From positions 806,001-870,000 of the forward strand of contig AP027924.1 of NCBI GenBank assembly GCA_036322855.1: a stretch of DNA of 64,000 nucleotides, read 5' to 3'. This DNA is from Improbicoccus pseudotrichonymphae. GTDB taxonomy: Bacteria; Bacillota; Clostridia; Oscillospirales; Acutalibacteraceae. Shown piece by piece: positions 16,758-25,635 of the stretch; the first letter of the stretch is position 1; each line of letters starts with the position of its first letter. The position numbers and the translations under genes were made by a program. Below the pieces are notes generated by a model. It made no database searches. It was not told the DNA's origin and saw nothing but the letters and a program-made list of their open reading frames with translations.

Positions 16758-17180
16758 TTAATTGAGCTTTGTTCCTGAATTTTGTTCTTGAATTATCCTG
16801 TTAACTTCATTAAAACTTATCTCACCACTTTCACAAAGCTTGTGATGATAGCTACAAATTGTAAGTAAATTACTTGAATCTAAATTAAGCTTATCATTAC
16901 CATTAATTACATTAACTTTATTAACTTCATTAATTGGAACATTATGATGAACTTGTAAATTTTCGTAATTGTACTGTCTATATGTGTTGTATAAGTTTCT
17001 GATACATATCTGACATAAATAATTGTCTCTTTCTTTTATTTCTTCACGTTTCTTTTGCCATTTTAAAGAGTTTCTGAATTTAATAGCTTCTGTATTTTGT
17101 TTTTTCTTTCCGCCAAGCTTCTTGTTACAAACAAAACCTTCTTTATGTGATTTCCAGCAATACTTGCAAGATTTTTCCAT
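16758..17180 (-). CDS. HNH endonuclease
   Basis: A 140-residue protein with the HNH fold. The N-terminal Cys pairs CKYCWKSHKEGFVC are followed by a basic helix (KWQKKREEIKERDNYLCQIC), then LQVHHNVPI, then SNLLTICSYHHKLCESGEI. The His-His pair, the Asn and the closing His are in place, as are the zinc cysteines. Such proteins are usual next to phage terminase genes or as free-standing nicking enzymes. It lies between the toxin-like locus and the prophage remnant. Confidence 0.8.
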   Translation of the reverse strand: MEKSCKYCWKSHKEGFVCNKKLGGKKKQNTEAIKFRNSLKWQKKREEIKERDNYLCQICIRNLYNTYRQYNYENLQVHHNVPINEVNKVNVINGNDKLNLDSSNLLTICSYHHKLCESGEISFNEVNRIIQEQNSGTKLN

Positions 17181-17381
17181 ATAAATAACCCTTTCTTTTG
17201 CTGAATAGATATAAAAAAATCCGGCAAATATTTGCTGGAATACTTATTTTGTTATTTTTATCATTTGAAAAAACATTGAGCAAAGCAGAATTTTTAAGAA
17301 GTAACTTTGAAAATATAATTTATTTTATTATACCTTCACATTTTAATAATAGCATAAACATCTACTCTACTTCACTATAAT

Positions 17382-17804
17382 TTACTCTAATTTTTTATTT
17401 TCTATGGATTTTAAGGCTTTAAAATGAAGTTTAAAAATATTTTGTATAGAAAAATTCATATTATTGGCAATACTATCCCAACTTTTATAGCATAAGTACC
17501 TAATCTCTAAAATAATTTGAAATTCTTTATTTTCAATAGATTTAATAAAGTGTATTGCTTCTTCTTTGGTTTTTACTAGATCTTTTAAATCATCAGAAAT
17601 TTCTGTTTCTAAATCAACTAATTTACTGATTGTTTCTTCCATAACATGAGGATTCATTGCAGGGTTCTTGGGCATATCACTGAAAACTGAATTTACTTTT
17701 TCTGCCAAGACTTTTAATGTTTTGATTTGTTCTAACTTGCTATCTATGCGTTTTTCTATTTTGTAGGATTGATTTAAAAATTCTTTGACTTCTTTTATTG
17801 ACAT
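17382..17804 (-). CDS. Phage regulator, RinA/DUF1492-like
   Basis: A 140-residue protein. The N-terminal coiled-coil region (KEVKEFLNQSYKIEKRIDSK through about residue 90) is followed by a sigma-70 region 4-like helix-turn-helix, LEIRYLCYKSWDSIANNMNF, then LHFKALKSIE. This layout is that of DUF1492/RinA-type activators of late phage genes in Firmicutes. The ATG at 17804 has a perfect AGGAGG. It supports a prophage origin of the neighbouring genes. Confidence 0.75.
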   Translation of the reverse strand: MSIKEVKEFLNQSYKIEKRIDSKLEQIKTLKVLAEKVNSVFSDMPKNPAMNPHVMEETISKLVDLETEISDDLKDLVKTKEEAIHFIKSIENKEFQIILEIRYLCYKSWDSIANNMNFSIQNIFKLHFKALKSIENKKLE

Positions 17805-17967
17805 ATGGTTGCCTCCTAAAGTTTAAATAAAATAAAATTAGTTAGATTATTTATAAATATAAAATAAAACTTTGCTAACTAATAGCAAAGTTAATTATTA
17901 AACTTAAAACAAATAAAAATATCACCTAAATTAATAAGTGATATTTTTTATTAACTTTTGTAAGTGT

Positions 17968-18903
17968 TTATTGTAATTCTTCTATTTGTTGGATTGAGAG
18001 GCCGGTAGCTTTCGATATCTTGTCATTAGATAAATTTAAACTTATTAGATTTCTAGCTATCTCAACTGACTTTTGGATTGCCATGCGAGCTTCGCCTTTT
18101 CTTATACCTATAACTTCACCTTCCGCTCTGCCTTTAAGCATTGCATCCCTTATATCGCTAACAGCATCCTGCTTTTTCTTTTTTTCCTGAAATACTTTAT
18201 CTCTAATCATTTCATCTTTACTTATTGTCAACAAAGTACTGGCGGCCATTCTAACACCTCTTTCTTTCTTTATAATTTTATTTATCAGATCTCTATTTTT
18301 TATATCCTCTCCATATTTGAAAAATATTGCCCGAGCTTCTTTGTCATTCATTAGATCTGGATCTTTTTTTAATATCTTTTTTAATTTGGAGAGTTCAATA
18401 GTGATTGGAAAGGTTTTACCTTTGTAGCTAACTTTGTTTATTTTATCATAATATTCAAACTTGTGAAAGAATTCATCATCTTCTGTGATTACTGTCTCGT
18501 TTGCTACGATTGTTATTTGATATGTGTTCTTAACTTCCGAATAGCCTTTACCTTTTAGTGGCTGTCCTGCGTGAAGTTTACAAAGATAGAGCTCAGATCT
18601 TACAAGTTCATTGTCTCCGGGATGAAGTTGCATCTCTATGTTGGCTCTTTCGTTATCATCAAATTTGCAACGTATATCGAATCTTAAAGCTTTATCCTTT
18701 TCGTTTTCAATTGGCGGTTCATTGGGCATTAATTTAACTTCGGTTACTTTTTTATCTAAAAAAGTGGATATAAAATCCATTAACGCTATTTTAGCTTCCG
18801 GTGTTTCCATTGTAAAGATTGATTTAAAAGTTCCGTCATAGCGAGGACTTAAGATATCATCTTCTTTTGAAAGCTGTATAACGCAGTCTTTGTTATTATC
18901 CAA
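17968..18903 (-). CDS. Rpn-family PD-(D/E)XK nuclease/transposase-like protein
   Basis: A 311-residue protein of the Rpn/PDDEXK_2 family, recombination-promoting nucleases often annotated as transposases. The N-terminus has the family start SPRYDGTFKSIF. The catalytic core follows: RFDIRCKFDD, then NIEMQLHPG, where E-x-Q replaces E-x-K as is common in this family. A C-terminal tail has GEVIGIRKGEARMAI and a helical segment LISLNLSNDKISKATGLS. The TTG start at 18903 follows AGGAGG. It appears intact. It can act as an RNA-independent nuclease and may promote rearrangement in this repeat-rich region. Confidence 0.82.
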   Translation of the reverse strand: MDNNKDCVIQLSKEDDILSPRYDGTFKSIFTMETPEAKIALMDFISTFLDKKVTEVKLMPNEPPIENEKDKALRFDIRCKFDDNERANIEMQLHPGDNELVRSELYLCKLHAGQPLKGKGYSEVKNTYQITIVANETVITEDDEFFHKFEYYDKINKVSYKGKTFPITIELSKLKKILKKDPDLMNDKEARAIFFKYGEDIKNRDLINKIIKKERGVRMAASTLLTISKDEMIRDKVFQEKKKKQDAVSDIRDAMLKGRAEGEVIGIRKGEARMAIQKSVEIARNLISLNLSNDKISKATGLSIQQIEELQ

Positions 18904-18998
18904 ATTTAAAACCTCCTAATTAATATAACTTATATCTAAGTTATAATTACATTATACTACAAAAATGGCTCTAAAGTAAAGTGAATGTTTATGGCAAA

Positions 18999-19903
18999 TT
19001 AGCTGTAACTAACTACCTTACCAAGCTCTCTGAGCCTTACGAAAGTTGGGAATTGTAAGCTTTCTTTGTTATATTTTTTGTTTTCACTTTCTGTGAAATA
19101 CTTAACCTCAATGACTCTGCCTTTAAGGTTTTCTTTTTGTTTCCAGAAGGTTACTCGTTCTTTGTTTGTGAAGCGCCAGTACCTACTTTTAGTTTATTGC
19201 CTTTGTAGTTTGTTATGAATGCACCAAGCATGCCCTTTATTTTGCCAGTGCCTTCTTCTAGTTTTGTTATTTCCAGATCTACTGTATGAAATTTTTTAAT
19301 TTTTAAAATTCCAGTATTTCTGTTGCATTTATATTCGGTGTCACGATTAAGAATAAGACCTTCTTTATTTGAAGCTTCCATTAGTTTTAGATATTCGTTT
19401 ATTTTATTTTGATCCGTTCCTGAATAGAGAATTGGTATCATCTCTAGTGGCCAGAAAAGATCTATTTGCTTTAAATTTTCTAATCTTTCTCTATATTTTT
19501 GATTACTTTTGCCTGATTCGAATTCCTTAATGGGTAACATATCAAAAATTATGAAGTTGATTTCTGTTTTGAATTCTTCATTTGAGTTTATTAAGCCTGT
19601 GCCGATTCTAAAGTTTTCATTGTCTGGTAGGTTATCTAGATTATCTCTGATTAATTCTCCGTCAAAGACCATATCTGGTAAGTTTAGATCATTCATTAAA
19701 TCATCAATAGCATCAATAATATGATCAAGTCCACTAATTTCTTTGCCTTGGCGAGAATAGATTTTGCCTTTGTAGTAAGTTCCACGTACGCCGTTAATTT
19801 TTTCTGATAGAGAAAACCACTCGCCTTTTTTAAGTCTTTTTTCTTCAAATTTATATGCTAACTGCACTTTCCAGCTATTAGTTTTTATTGTCTTATTTAC
19901 CAT
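18999..19903 (-). pseudogene. ATP-dependent DNA ligase, frameshifted near the C-terminus
   Basis: The adenylation domain is intact: motif I EKINGVRG (the lysine is the AMP-acceptor), motif III FDGEL, motif IV EGLILNRD and motif V ILKIKKF. The OB-fold begins at GAFITNYKGNKLKVGTG. A one-base loss near 19170 then gives ASQTKNE and a stop at 19151. In the other frame the protein continues FTNKERVTFWKQKENLKGRV, VIEVKYFTES and FVRLRELGKVVSYS to a TAA at 18999. Phage-type ligases of this size are usual. The broken OB-fold suggests loss of function. Confidence 0.8.
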
Positions 19904-20076
19904 AATTTCTCCTCCTAAAACTTAGTGTTTAATTTAAGTTTAATAGTATTTTAACATCTTTTTAAATCAATGTAAATTGATGAAACTCACGATCTTTTAA
20001 TCTTTGTTCTGTGAGCTTATGACGAATTAGTGAAATCAATTGAATCAAAGGCAAAAGATTTAATGTCAAACAAAAA

Positions 20077-20343
20077 TTAAAACCCCAAATCCTGAGTATT
20101 TATGCTATTTCTAAGATCTTTTCCTTCTATCTTCATGACAGCGCCTTTTGTCATCTCTGTAATTCTGCTAATTGTTCTTTTTGAGAGTTGACGCTGATTT
20201 ATTAGTTCATTAAGGAAGTAATTGCTAGAAAAGATAGTTGGAAGCTTTGAATTATAACGTTTGTTGATTAGATCAAATAATAAACTTTGAAGCCAGTTAT
20301 CTTCTTGATTTCTGGTAAAGATTTCAGCTCCAAGGTCATCCAT
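20077..20343 (-). pseudogene. DnaC/IstB-like ATPase, C-terminal fragment
   Basis: The 88 residues hold the second half of a DnaC-type helicase loader: Walker B MDDLGAE, sensor 1 IFSSNY, and the arginine-finger region SKRTISRITEMTKGAVMKIE. The P-loop half is missing. The upstream side ends abruptly at 20344, where a repeat shared with 25636-25727 begins, so insertion of the GTPase cassette (with deletion) probably removed it. The gap 19904-20076 holds nothing recognisable. Confidence 0.75.
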
Positions 20344-20441
20344 ATATAAAAATTATTTTACATAAAATACCAATCTATAAATTTTATCTTTAAGTATTTG
20401 TTAAATATTTTATAAAGTTTATTTCTTCCGTACCCATCTAT
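20344..20441 (+). repeat. Dispersed ~95-bp AT-rich repeat, copy 1
   Basis: The stretch from AAAATTATTTTACATAAAAT to TTCTTCCGTACCCAT recurs nearly identically at 25636-25727. A partial inverted copy lies at about 23185-23214. In each place it borders a GTPase-cassette unit, and at two of them it also truncates a phage gene (dnaC-like here, Gp157-like at 23197). It looks like the outer end of a mobile or recombining unit. Confidence 0.75.
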
Positions 20442-20484
20442 TTAAATTAAAAACAATTTATTTTCTTTCACCCATTTCTTTAGA

Positions 20485-20622
20485 CATTTCTTTAGATTTC
20501 TTCCAAACGAGTATTTTTAAAAATAAATCAAAAAACACCGGAACATACTTTGCGTATGTGAGGATTTTTTTGATTTTTAATCTTTAGAAAAGACGAAGTT
20601 TAGGGAGAAATCTAATAGAAGA
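20485..20622 (+). other. Long imperfect inverted repeat
   Basis: Outer arms TTAGATTTCTTCC (about 20502) and GGGAGAAATCTAA (about 20600) pair with one mismatch. Inner arms AAATCAAAAAA and TTTTTTTGATTT flank CATAC-TTTG-CGTATG. Together they form a hairpin of about 110 bases between the dnaC fragment and the cassette. It may be a terminator-like structure or the relic of a mobile element. No gene is present in 20344-20800. Confidence 0.5.
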
Positions 20623-20623
20623 A

Positions 20624-20724
20624 ACGGGTGAAACCCAAAGAAACATGCGGCTCTAAATTGTCTCCTGCGGAGACAAAGTCGCCGCTAAATAATGTCGCAT
20701 TTGAAATGCTTCGCATAATTCTGT
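20624..20724 (+). repeat. REP-like palindromic unit, copy A
   Basis: The unit contains the hairpin TTGTCTCC-TGC-GGAGACAA (20658-20676), enclosed by GCGGC and GCCGC arms. It then has TCGCATTT/AAATGC and runs straight into the cassette promoter. Related units lie at 23029-23127 (inverted, no gene), 25455-25590 (inverted) and 25740-25841, with a truncated one at 30370-30398. Confidence 0.85.
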
Positions 20725-20753
20725 TTGACAGCAAAATTCAAAAATTTTATAAT
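20725..20753 (+). promoter_or_regulatory. Promoter of cassette A
   Basis: TTGACA (20725-20730) and TATAAT (20748-20753) are separated by 17 bases. Both are perfect consensus boxes, conserved in cassettes B, C and D. The leader ORF starts 54 bases after the -10. Confidence 0.85.
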
Positions 20754-20807
20754 TATTTCATCAGTATTCTTGCTAATTTATATTTCAAGATCAGAGGAGG
20801 AAAGGTT

Positions 20808-20901
<94 letters not shown>

Positions 20902-20930
<29 letters not shown>

Positions 20931-21933
20931 AAATAAAAATAGCAAGAAGATTAGTAAAAATAATAAGATAATATCTTCTATTTTGGCTATTGTTATGTGT
21001 TGTCAGTCTTTTGTTGGGGCTGTTTAACCTAAAGTTGGAAATGATGATAGCAACAGCATAGTGAAGTTGTTGAGTCTGGTTGGTAACCATAGTGGTTTTG
21101 ATCCAAATGAAGATATAGAAGATAAAAGTAAAAAAGACGACACAGTTGATAAACCTGAAGGGCTTTCGGGTTTGGCTAAAACTGTTGTCGGTGCGGGCCT
21201 TCTCACCGTTGGTGCTTTTGGTGCTTTAGTTTATTTTATATATGATGCAATTAGTTCTAGAAAAAATGTGAGCTTATTTAGTCCACCAGAAGAACCTAAA
21301 TTTCTTAGTCCTGAATTTCGTAGTTTAAGATTAATCAACATTGGCGAAAAAAATGTTGGTAGAACTGCTTTAATTGAAGTCGAGAAAAGAGGTATTTATC
21401 CTAAAAATAGAATAATTAACAGCATAGTTCAACTTTATACCCTCTATATCGAAACTAAATACGGAGAAATTGAACTTGAAAATTATGATAATGATGTCGA
21501 TAATTCACCACTTGAAAAATTTGTTTCAGATTATTTCCCAAGATGCAAAGTCTTTCAAATTTCGTTCGATTTGTCAAAGAAAAATTACGATGACAGAAGA
21601 TATAAAAATATTTCCGAGTATTTTGATTATTGGGTTGGATTTGCAAAAAATAATGGTGCTCCAGACGATGCAATGTTTATGTTTGTGTGTTGCAAAAGTG
21701 ATAGTTGGGATAAAAACGGGTCTGAGGAAATAAATAATGCAATCACGGGATTAAATTTAAAAGACGATCAGATTATAAAACCCACGGACGAAAATATAAA
21801 TATGGGTAATTTGTTTTTCAAGACCTCCGCTTTAAATAACGAAGGTGTCGCTGAACTCTATCTAGCAACAGCCGAAGGTTATCGCGATAATATAATGAAA
21901 ATAATGAAAAGAAAAAGTCAGCAGCAAAGTTAA
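20902..21933 (+). pseudogene. Cassette A effector: Rab/Ras-like protein with an in-frame stop
   Basis: ATG 20902 opens the conserved signal module MKKESNGIGENKNSKKISKN, continuing NKIISSILAIVMCCQSFVGAV. Then TAA at 21025-21027 replaces the AAA lysine codon of cassette C. The same frame stays open to 21933, with an internal ATG at 21061. This part has a membrane segment (about residues 35-60 of the ORF from 21061) and a degenerate GTPase domain: P-loop-like GEKNVGRTA with Arg for Lys, CCKSD at G4 and TSALNNEGV at G5. Either the effector is lost, or a separate cytoplasmic or membrane form is made from 21061. Nucleotide binding is doubtful because the P-loop lysine is missing. Confidence 0.7.
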
Positions 21934-21957
21934 TTTATAGATCATTATTATTTTTTA

Positions 21958-22070
21958 AATTTCGAGAAAAGAAAAACACAGAAACAGCGAGTACACTAAT
22001 TGTATGTGAGCAGTTTAGAGTACCACATTGACGATGAAATTTGCAAAAAAATTAGTTTTAGGACAGGTCT
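21958..22070 (-). repeat. ~110-bp dispersed intergenic repeat, copy 1
   Basis: On the minus strand the core is TTTGCAAATTTCATCGTCAA, followed by ACTGCTCACATACAA and TTTCTTTTCTCGAAATTT. Other copies lie at 42732-42850, 58782-58840 (partial) and 63755-63897. Internal CATAC/GTATG arms could pair. This copy abuts and truncates the RusA-like gene. Confidence 0.8.
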
Positions 22071-22187
22071 AGTTTCATAACCTCTTGTTTTGGTTGGCGT
22101 AAAGGCTAAAACTTTGTCATTTATCTTTTTAAATCTTGGTCTGGCTTTGCCATGGGGATTTCCCGCGATAGTAAATTTAATTAACAT
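21996..22187 (-). pseudogene. RusA-like Holliday junction resolvase, N-terminal fragment
   Basis: The first 40 residues match the RusA family start: KFTIAGNPHGKARPRF, then FTPTKTRGYE. The rest of the catalytic domain is replaced by the dispersed repeat, in which the frame ends by chance at 21996. It retains GGAGA upstream of ATG 22187. It was part of the phage replication and recombination module with the gene 22194-22856. Confidence 0.75.
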
Positions 22188-22193
22188 TTTTAA

Positions 22194-22856
22194 TCATTCT
22201 CCTATATATTCAAATTCTAAATAGTAATTCTTACCGGCTTGAGCTGGATATATCTTAATTTTATGGTTAATTAGCTCATCTTTTCTTTCAAATGGAAGAT
22301 TAAATATCTTTTGAAAGTTTTGATATGCTTTCTTTTCCAGAAGAGCATTTGGAAGAAATTGATTTCTTGAATTGATCCAGTCTCCATATCTTAGCTTGTC
22401 TTTGTCTATAGTTATACTTGAATAATATCTTGTGTTTTCTACTTTAAATATTATTCTTATTCGATCCCCGGTATCCTCAATTTCATCTATGGTTGTTTCG
22501 ATGCCACCTCGATACTTTTTAAAGAATAATTCATCCGGTTTTGAGACTTCATTTACTTCAAAAAGTGAATTAAATGGTCTTTCTTTGTCTTCATAGACAT
22601 AAATATCATGGGTTTCGCCTATTGCTGTTTCTAGATTTTCAAAGGTTACTCCTAACTCTTGGGTTAACAAGTTATCAACTTTAGTTGCTTTTTCTTCGTC
22701 ATCTTCAAATTTTTCTGTCTTTTTGTTCCACTTTTGTCTGTTCATATGTACCGAATAAGTCTTATTTGTTTCTAGATCCAAAAATATCAGATCTGCATTT
22801 GTGTTTTTGTCATTTCTTTTAATTTCTATTAACTCTAAATTTTGTTTAATTATCAT
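22194..22856 (-). CDS. Phage-module protein of unknown function
   Basis: A 220-residue soluble, charged protein with no signal peptide and no motif I recognise. It has a strong ribosome binding site (TAGGAG) before ATG 22856. It is intact and ends 6 bases before the RusA-like gene on the same strand, so it belongs to the phage replication module. A role in DNA handling near RusA is only inference from position. Confidence 0.6.
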   Translation of the reverse strand: MIIKQNLELIEIKRNDKNTNADLIFLDLETNKTYSVHMNRQKWNKKTEKFEDDEEKATKVDNLLTQELGVTFENLETAIGETHDIYVYEDKERPFNSLFEVNEVSKPDELFFKKYRGGIETTIDEIEDTGDRIRIIFKVENTRYYSSITIDKDKLRYGDWINSRNQFLPNALLEKKAYQNFQKIFNLPFERKDELINHKIKIYPAQAGKNYYLEFEYIGE

Positions 22857-23028
22857 GGTGGTTCTCCTATTTTTTAATTTTTTAAATTTATAATATTTGT
22901 AAATTTGGTTTCTATTTGGATTTTCTTTTTTGCTTTCTTCTAAAGAAAGTGATTTAAGAATGAGTTTTTAAGAATGAGTTTATATAAAAATAGAAACTTA
23001 AAATATATGTGATTTAAAATAAAAGAAG

Positions 23029-23127
23029 ATGCGAAGCATTTTAAATGCGACATTATTTAGCGGCGACTTTGTCTCCGCAGGAGACAACTCAGAGCCGCAT
23101 GTTTCTTTGGGTGTACCCGTTTCTTTG
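23029..23127 (-). repeat. Orphan REP-like unit, inverted
   Basis: Read on the minus strand it matches the unit at 20624-20724, including the hairpin TTGTCTCC/GGAGACAA at 23069-23087 and the ATGCTTCGCAT end, but no promoter or leader follows. With copy A it forms an inverted pair flanking the phage fragments and GTPase A. The gap 22857-23196 holds only this unit and AT-rich sequence. Confidence 0.8.
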
Positions 23128-23196
23128 CGCCAAAGAAATGGGTATAGAAGAAATAAATTATTTTTAATATAGATATGAATACGAAAGAAATAAACT

Positions 23197-23400
23197 TTAT
23201 AAAATATTAAATTTAATCATTTTAATTGCTAATTGTTCTGCCTCTAGATTCTTTATATAACATGCTATATTGTCAGCTTTCTCTTCAAACTCGCAATTAA
23301 TCAAATTAAGCTCCTCTTCAAAGATTTCATGGCTCATTAATTCATTCTCGTAATCCTCTAGTAATGAATTGAAAACATTACTTATTTCATAAAGTTTCAT
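23197..23400 (-). pseudogene. Siphovirus Gp157-like protein, N-terminal fragment
   Basis: The first 55 residues, MKLYEISNVFNSLLEDYENE through FEEKADNIACYIKNLEAEQ, match the N-terminus of Gp157-type phage proteins, which are coiled-coil proteins about three times longer. The frame ends where an inverted piece of the 20344 repeat begins (about 23214). ATG 23400 has GGAGG upstream. Its start overlaps the end of the upstream gene by 14 bases, a typical phage coupling. Confidence 0.65.
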
Positions 23401-23677
23401 TGTTTGTTCCTCCTTTTTTGTTTTTGATTTTAAATTTATTTATTTGATTTATTAATTTAAGCTCTTTGTTTTCTAATCTCTCGATTTTTAGCTGAATTAA
23501 TATCAATCTTAGTTTTTTAAACATTAATCCTGGTTTTAATTTAAGTCTTTTAAACTTCTTGATATGTTCAGGAAAGTCTAAGATGATTTCTATTATTACT
23601 AACGGTAACAAAAAAATAACTACCAATAACGAAACATAGATGATATTCCAATAAATTAATTCTTCTTTAAATTGCAT
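23387..23677 (-). CDS. Small membrane protein of the phage module
   Basis: A 96-residue protein with one hydrophobic segment (about residues 10-35) followed by a basic helical tail. I recognise no family. ATG 23677 has GGAG upstream, and its 3' end overlaps the Gp157-like gene, so the two were expressed together. Confidence 0.5.
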   Translation of the reverse strand: MQFKEELIYWNIIYVSLLVVIFLLPLVIIEIILDFPEHIKKFKRLKLKPGLMFKKLRLILIQLKIERLENKELKLINQINKFKIKNKKGGTNNETL

Positions 23678-23761
23678 GGTTTTTATTACTCCTTTTTTAT
23701 TTTTTAAATTTAAATTTGTTTTATGTTTTGTTGTTTTATATTTTGTTTTTTACATTAAAAT

Positions 23762-23793
23762 AGAGCTCTTTACATTTTTTTGTAAAAAGCTCT
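23762..23793 (-). terminator. Hairpin with possible terminator function
   Basis: AGAGCTCTTTAC (23762-23773) pairs with GTAAAAAGCTCT (23782-23793) with one mismatch around an eight-base loop. The T-tract is short on either side (TGCGTTTTTG on the plus strand). It separates the phage genes from the recombinase fragment. Confidence 0.4.
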
Positions 23794-23822
23794 TGCGTTT
23801 TTGTTGTTAAATCTGACATAAT

Positions 23823-23890
23823 GATTACAGAGTGATTTTTGATTGTGTAAACATTGCCTTTGGCTTTATGAATTTAGTGACTCTGTAATC
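23823..23890 (+). promoter_or_regulatory. 11-bp inverted repeat near the recombinase fragment
   Basis: GATTACAGAGT (23823-23833) and ACTCTGTAATC (23880-23890) are perfect reverse complements 46 bases apart. The pair lies 40 bases from the 3' end of the serine-recombinase fragment. A phage operator or crossover-site relic is possible. Confidence 0.4.
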
Positions 23891-23929
23891 GGTATCTAAA
23901 AATAACAAAACTATAAATAATTTTTACTT

Positions 23930-24178
23930 TTATAACTTTGTTTCTTTCAGACTTTTAAAAACACTAAGACCAGCTTCTGGATCTAGTTCCCAAGTTTTGG
24001 TATCTTTGTTTAATTTATAACCGTAGGGAGCAGATGTACCAATTGGCAGACCTTGTTTACTTTTTAATCTTAAAGTAGACTTTACTTTGCGGCTTATGTT
24101 TTTAGAACCCGTTTTTACAGCTTCCAAAATATGTATTTTAAGTAAATGCGCAAGTATTAATTCGAATTTTTCCTTCAT
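23930..24178 (-). pseudogene. Large serine recombinase fragment
   Basis: The residues NISRKVKSTLRLKSKQGLPI, then GTSAPYGYKLNKDTKTWELD and PEA match the segment of phage/Tn integrases between the resolvase catalytic domain and the recombinase domain. Both flanking parts are gone and no ribosome binding site is present. It marks the eroded end of the prophage or integrative element. Confidence 0.7.
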
Positions 24179-24302
24179 TTTACGAAAAAATTTCTCGAAG
24201 ACATATGGCTAAAATCAAATTCCGATAAATAACCTAAGAAGTAATATTCTTAACACAATACTTGGTACTTGTTATTTATTGAGCTAAATTAATAATGGGT
24301 GA

Positions 24303-25307
24303 TTATTTTTTTACTGTTACGTTACTTGAAATGGCATTTAGAACTTCTTGAATACCATCTCCAGACTTGGCGGAGGTTTTGAAAAATGATCTATTATTAC
24401 TAGAATCTTTTATAACTCTATTGCCTAATCCTAGACCCGATATTGCATTTTCTATTTCATTGTCTTCTATCTTTAACTCTTGGGTAAGATCGCTTTTACA
24501 TCCCATGAACATGAATTTTTTTGTATCTTCTGAACAATTTTTTTTCTCTTCATCTACCCAACTCTGCAAATAACTGTTAATGGCTTCATTTTCATCAGTG
24601 TGCCCATCTCTTTTGGTCAAATCAAAGAAAACACAGATAACTTGCGCATTTTCTAAATTAGCTTGTAAAATTCCACGATACATTTCTATTCCCGCGGTAT
24701 CACAAATTTTCAAATCGATTTTTTTTCCTTCGATACATTTTTTTTTAAATTCATTCGCACCAACAGTCGGCACGTAATTCTCACCAAAAGATCCACCGCA
24801 TAAAACATTGGCAAAACTAGTTTTCCCAACTCCCGAATCACCAACTAAGACAACTTTAAGAGTACCACCTTCGCTTACAACAATCTTACTCGGATCAACG
24901 TCCGGATTAATCTCACTGTGGGGCTTTTTATTATTCAACTTACGAAGCCATAAAGCAAAACCAGCAGCACCAGCCAAACCCAAACCGCCAACAGCAAGTT
25001 CAAAACAATTATCTTTGATTTTTTCAAGTATACCTTTGCTTTTCTTATTATTATCACTACCATCTTCTTTTACGTTAGAATTTTCGTTATCGTCTTCACT
25101 GCCTTTTAAACCGTTTTCGTTTTCGTTTTCGTTTTTGCTTATACTTGATTCAACAATACCAACCGTATTATCTGTATTCAAAGGAGGTCCAGCCCCAACA
25201 AAAGACTGACAACACATAATAACAGCTAAAACAGAGGAAATTATTTTATTACTTTTATTAATCTTCTTATTATTTTTATTATCATCTATACTGTTTTCTT
25301 TTTTCAT
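24303..25307 (-). CDS. Cassette B effector: exported Rab/Ras-like GTPase
   Basis: A 334-residue protein. Residues 1-39 are the conserved cassette signal module ending CCQSFVGA. A low-complexity acidic linker follows, then a hydrophobic Gly/Ala-rich segment (about 104-121). A complete small GTPase domain spans 150-330: P-loop GDSGVGKT (156-163), switch I Thr in YVPTVGANEF, DTAG (203-206), GCKSD in place of NKxD (269-273) and TSAKSG (311-316). The order and spacing are those of eukaryotic Rab/Ras proteins rather than bacterial translation GTPases. Its start overlaps the leader stop as ATGA. With a signal module and a membrane segment, it is a candidate host-directed effector; where it acts is inference. 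Confidence 0.82.
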   Translation of the reverse strand: MKKENSIDDNKNNKKINKSNKIISSVLAVIMCCQSFVGAGPPLNTDNTVGIVESSISKNENENENGLKGSEDDNENSNVKEDGSDNNKKSKGILEKIKDNCFELAVGGLGLAGAAGFALWLRKLNNKKPHSEINPDVDPSKIVVSEGGTLKVVLVGDSGVGKTSFANVLCGGSFGENYVPTVGANEFKKKCIEGKKIDLKICDTAGIEMYRGILQANLENAQVICVFFDLTKRDGHTDENEAINSYLQSWVDEEKKNCSEDTKKFMFMGCKSDLTQELKIEDNEIENAISGLGLGNRVIKDSSNNRSFFKTSAKSGDGIQEVLNAISSNVTVKK

Positions 25308-25390
25308 AGAGAGATCTCCCCCGAGATCTCTCTCTCTCTCTCTCTCAAATTGAGAGAATTCATAAGAGATTTTATGAAGCTATTTTTCAT
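25304..25390 (-). CDS. Cassette B leader peptide
   Basis: ATG 25390 follows a GGAGG and encodes MKNSFIKSLMNSLNLRERER, then EISGEISL and a stop. The stop TGA overlaps the effector start in ATGA (25304-25307), the classic arrangement for translational coupling. The GA tract inside it is (GA)10 at 25327-25346. Confidence 0.6.
   Translation of the reverse strand: MKNSFIKSLMNSLNLREREREISGEISL
25327..25346 (-). repeat. (GA)10 simple repeat of cassette B
   Basis: Twenty uninterrupted bases (TC on the plus strand) inside the leader. A gain or loss of one unit would move the leader stop relative to the effector start. Confidence 0.9.
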
Positions 25391-25443
25391 AATTTTACCT
25401 CCTGATTTTAAAATACAAATCAGTGAAAACACTGATAGGTTAA

Positions 25444-25471
25444 TTATAGCATTTTGAATTTTGCTGTCAAA
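25444..25471 (-). promoter_or_regulatory. Promoter of cassette B
   Basis: On the minus strand TTGACA (25466-25471) and TATAAT (25444-25449) have a 16-base spacer, as in cassettes A, C and D. Confidence 0.85.
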
Positions 25472-25590
25472 CAAAATTATGCGAAGCATTTTAATGCGAC
25501 ACTATTTAGCGGCGACTTTGTCTCCGCAGGAGACAACTTAGAGCCGCGATTTCTTTGAGTTTCACCCTCTTTGCGCCAAAGAAATGGGTG
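25455..25590 (-). repeat. REP-like unit of cassette B, half of a large inverted repeat
   Basis: It contains TTGTCTCC/GGAGACAA at 25518-25536. Together with the plus-strand unit at 25740-25841 it forms an inverted repeat of over 100 bases whose arms extend outward through the promoters, leaders and signal modules of divergent cassettes B and C. Confidence 0.85.
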
Positions 25591-25635
25591 AAAGAAAAAT
25601 AAAATGTTTTTAATTAAAAAAATGAGTACCAAATA

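Noticed and set aside
17198..17380. Plus-strand 60-codon frame with a hydrophobic start
   Set aside because: No ribosome binding site, runs into the gap between two minus-strand phage genes, and shows no family likeness.
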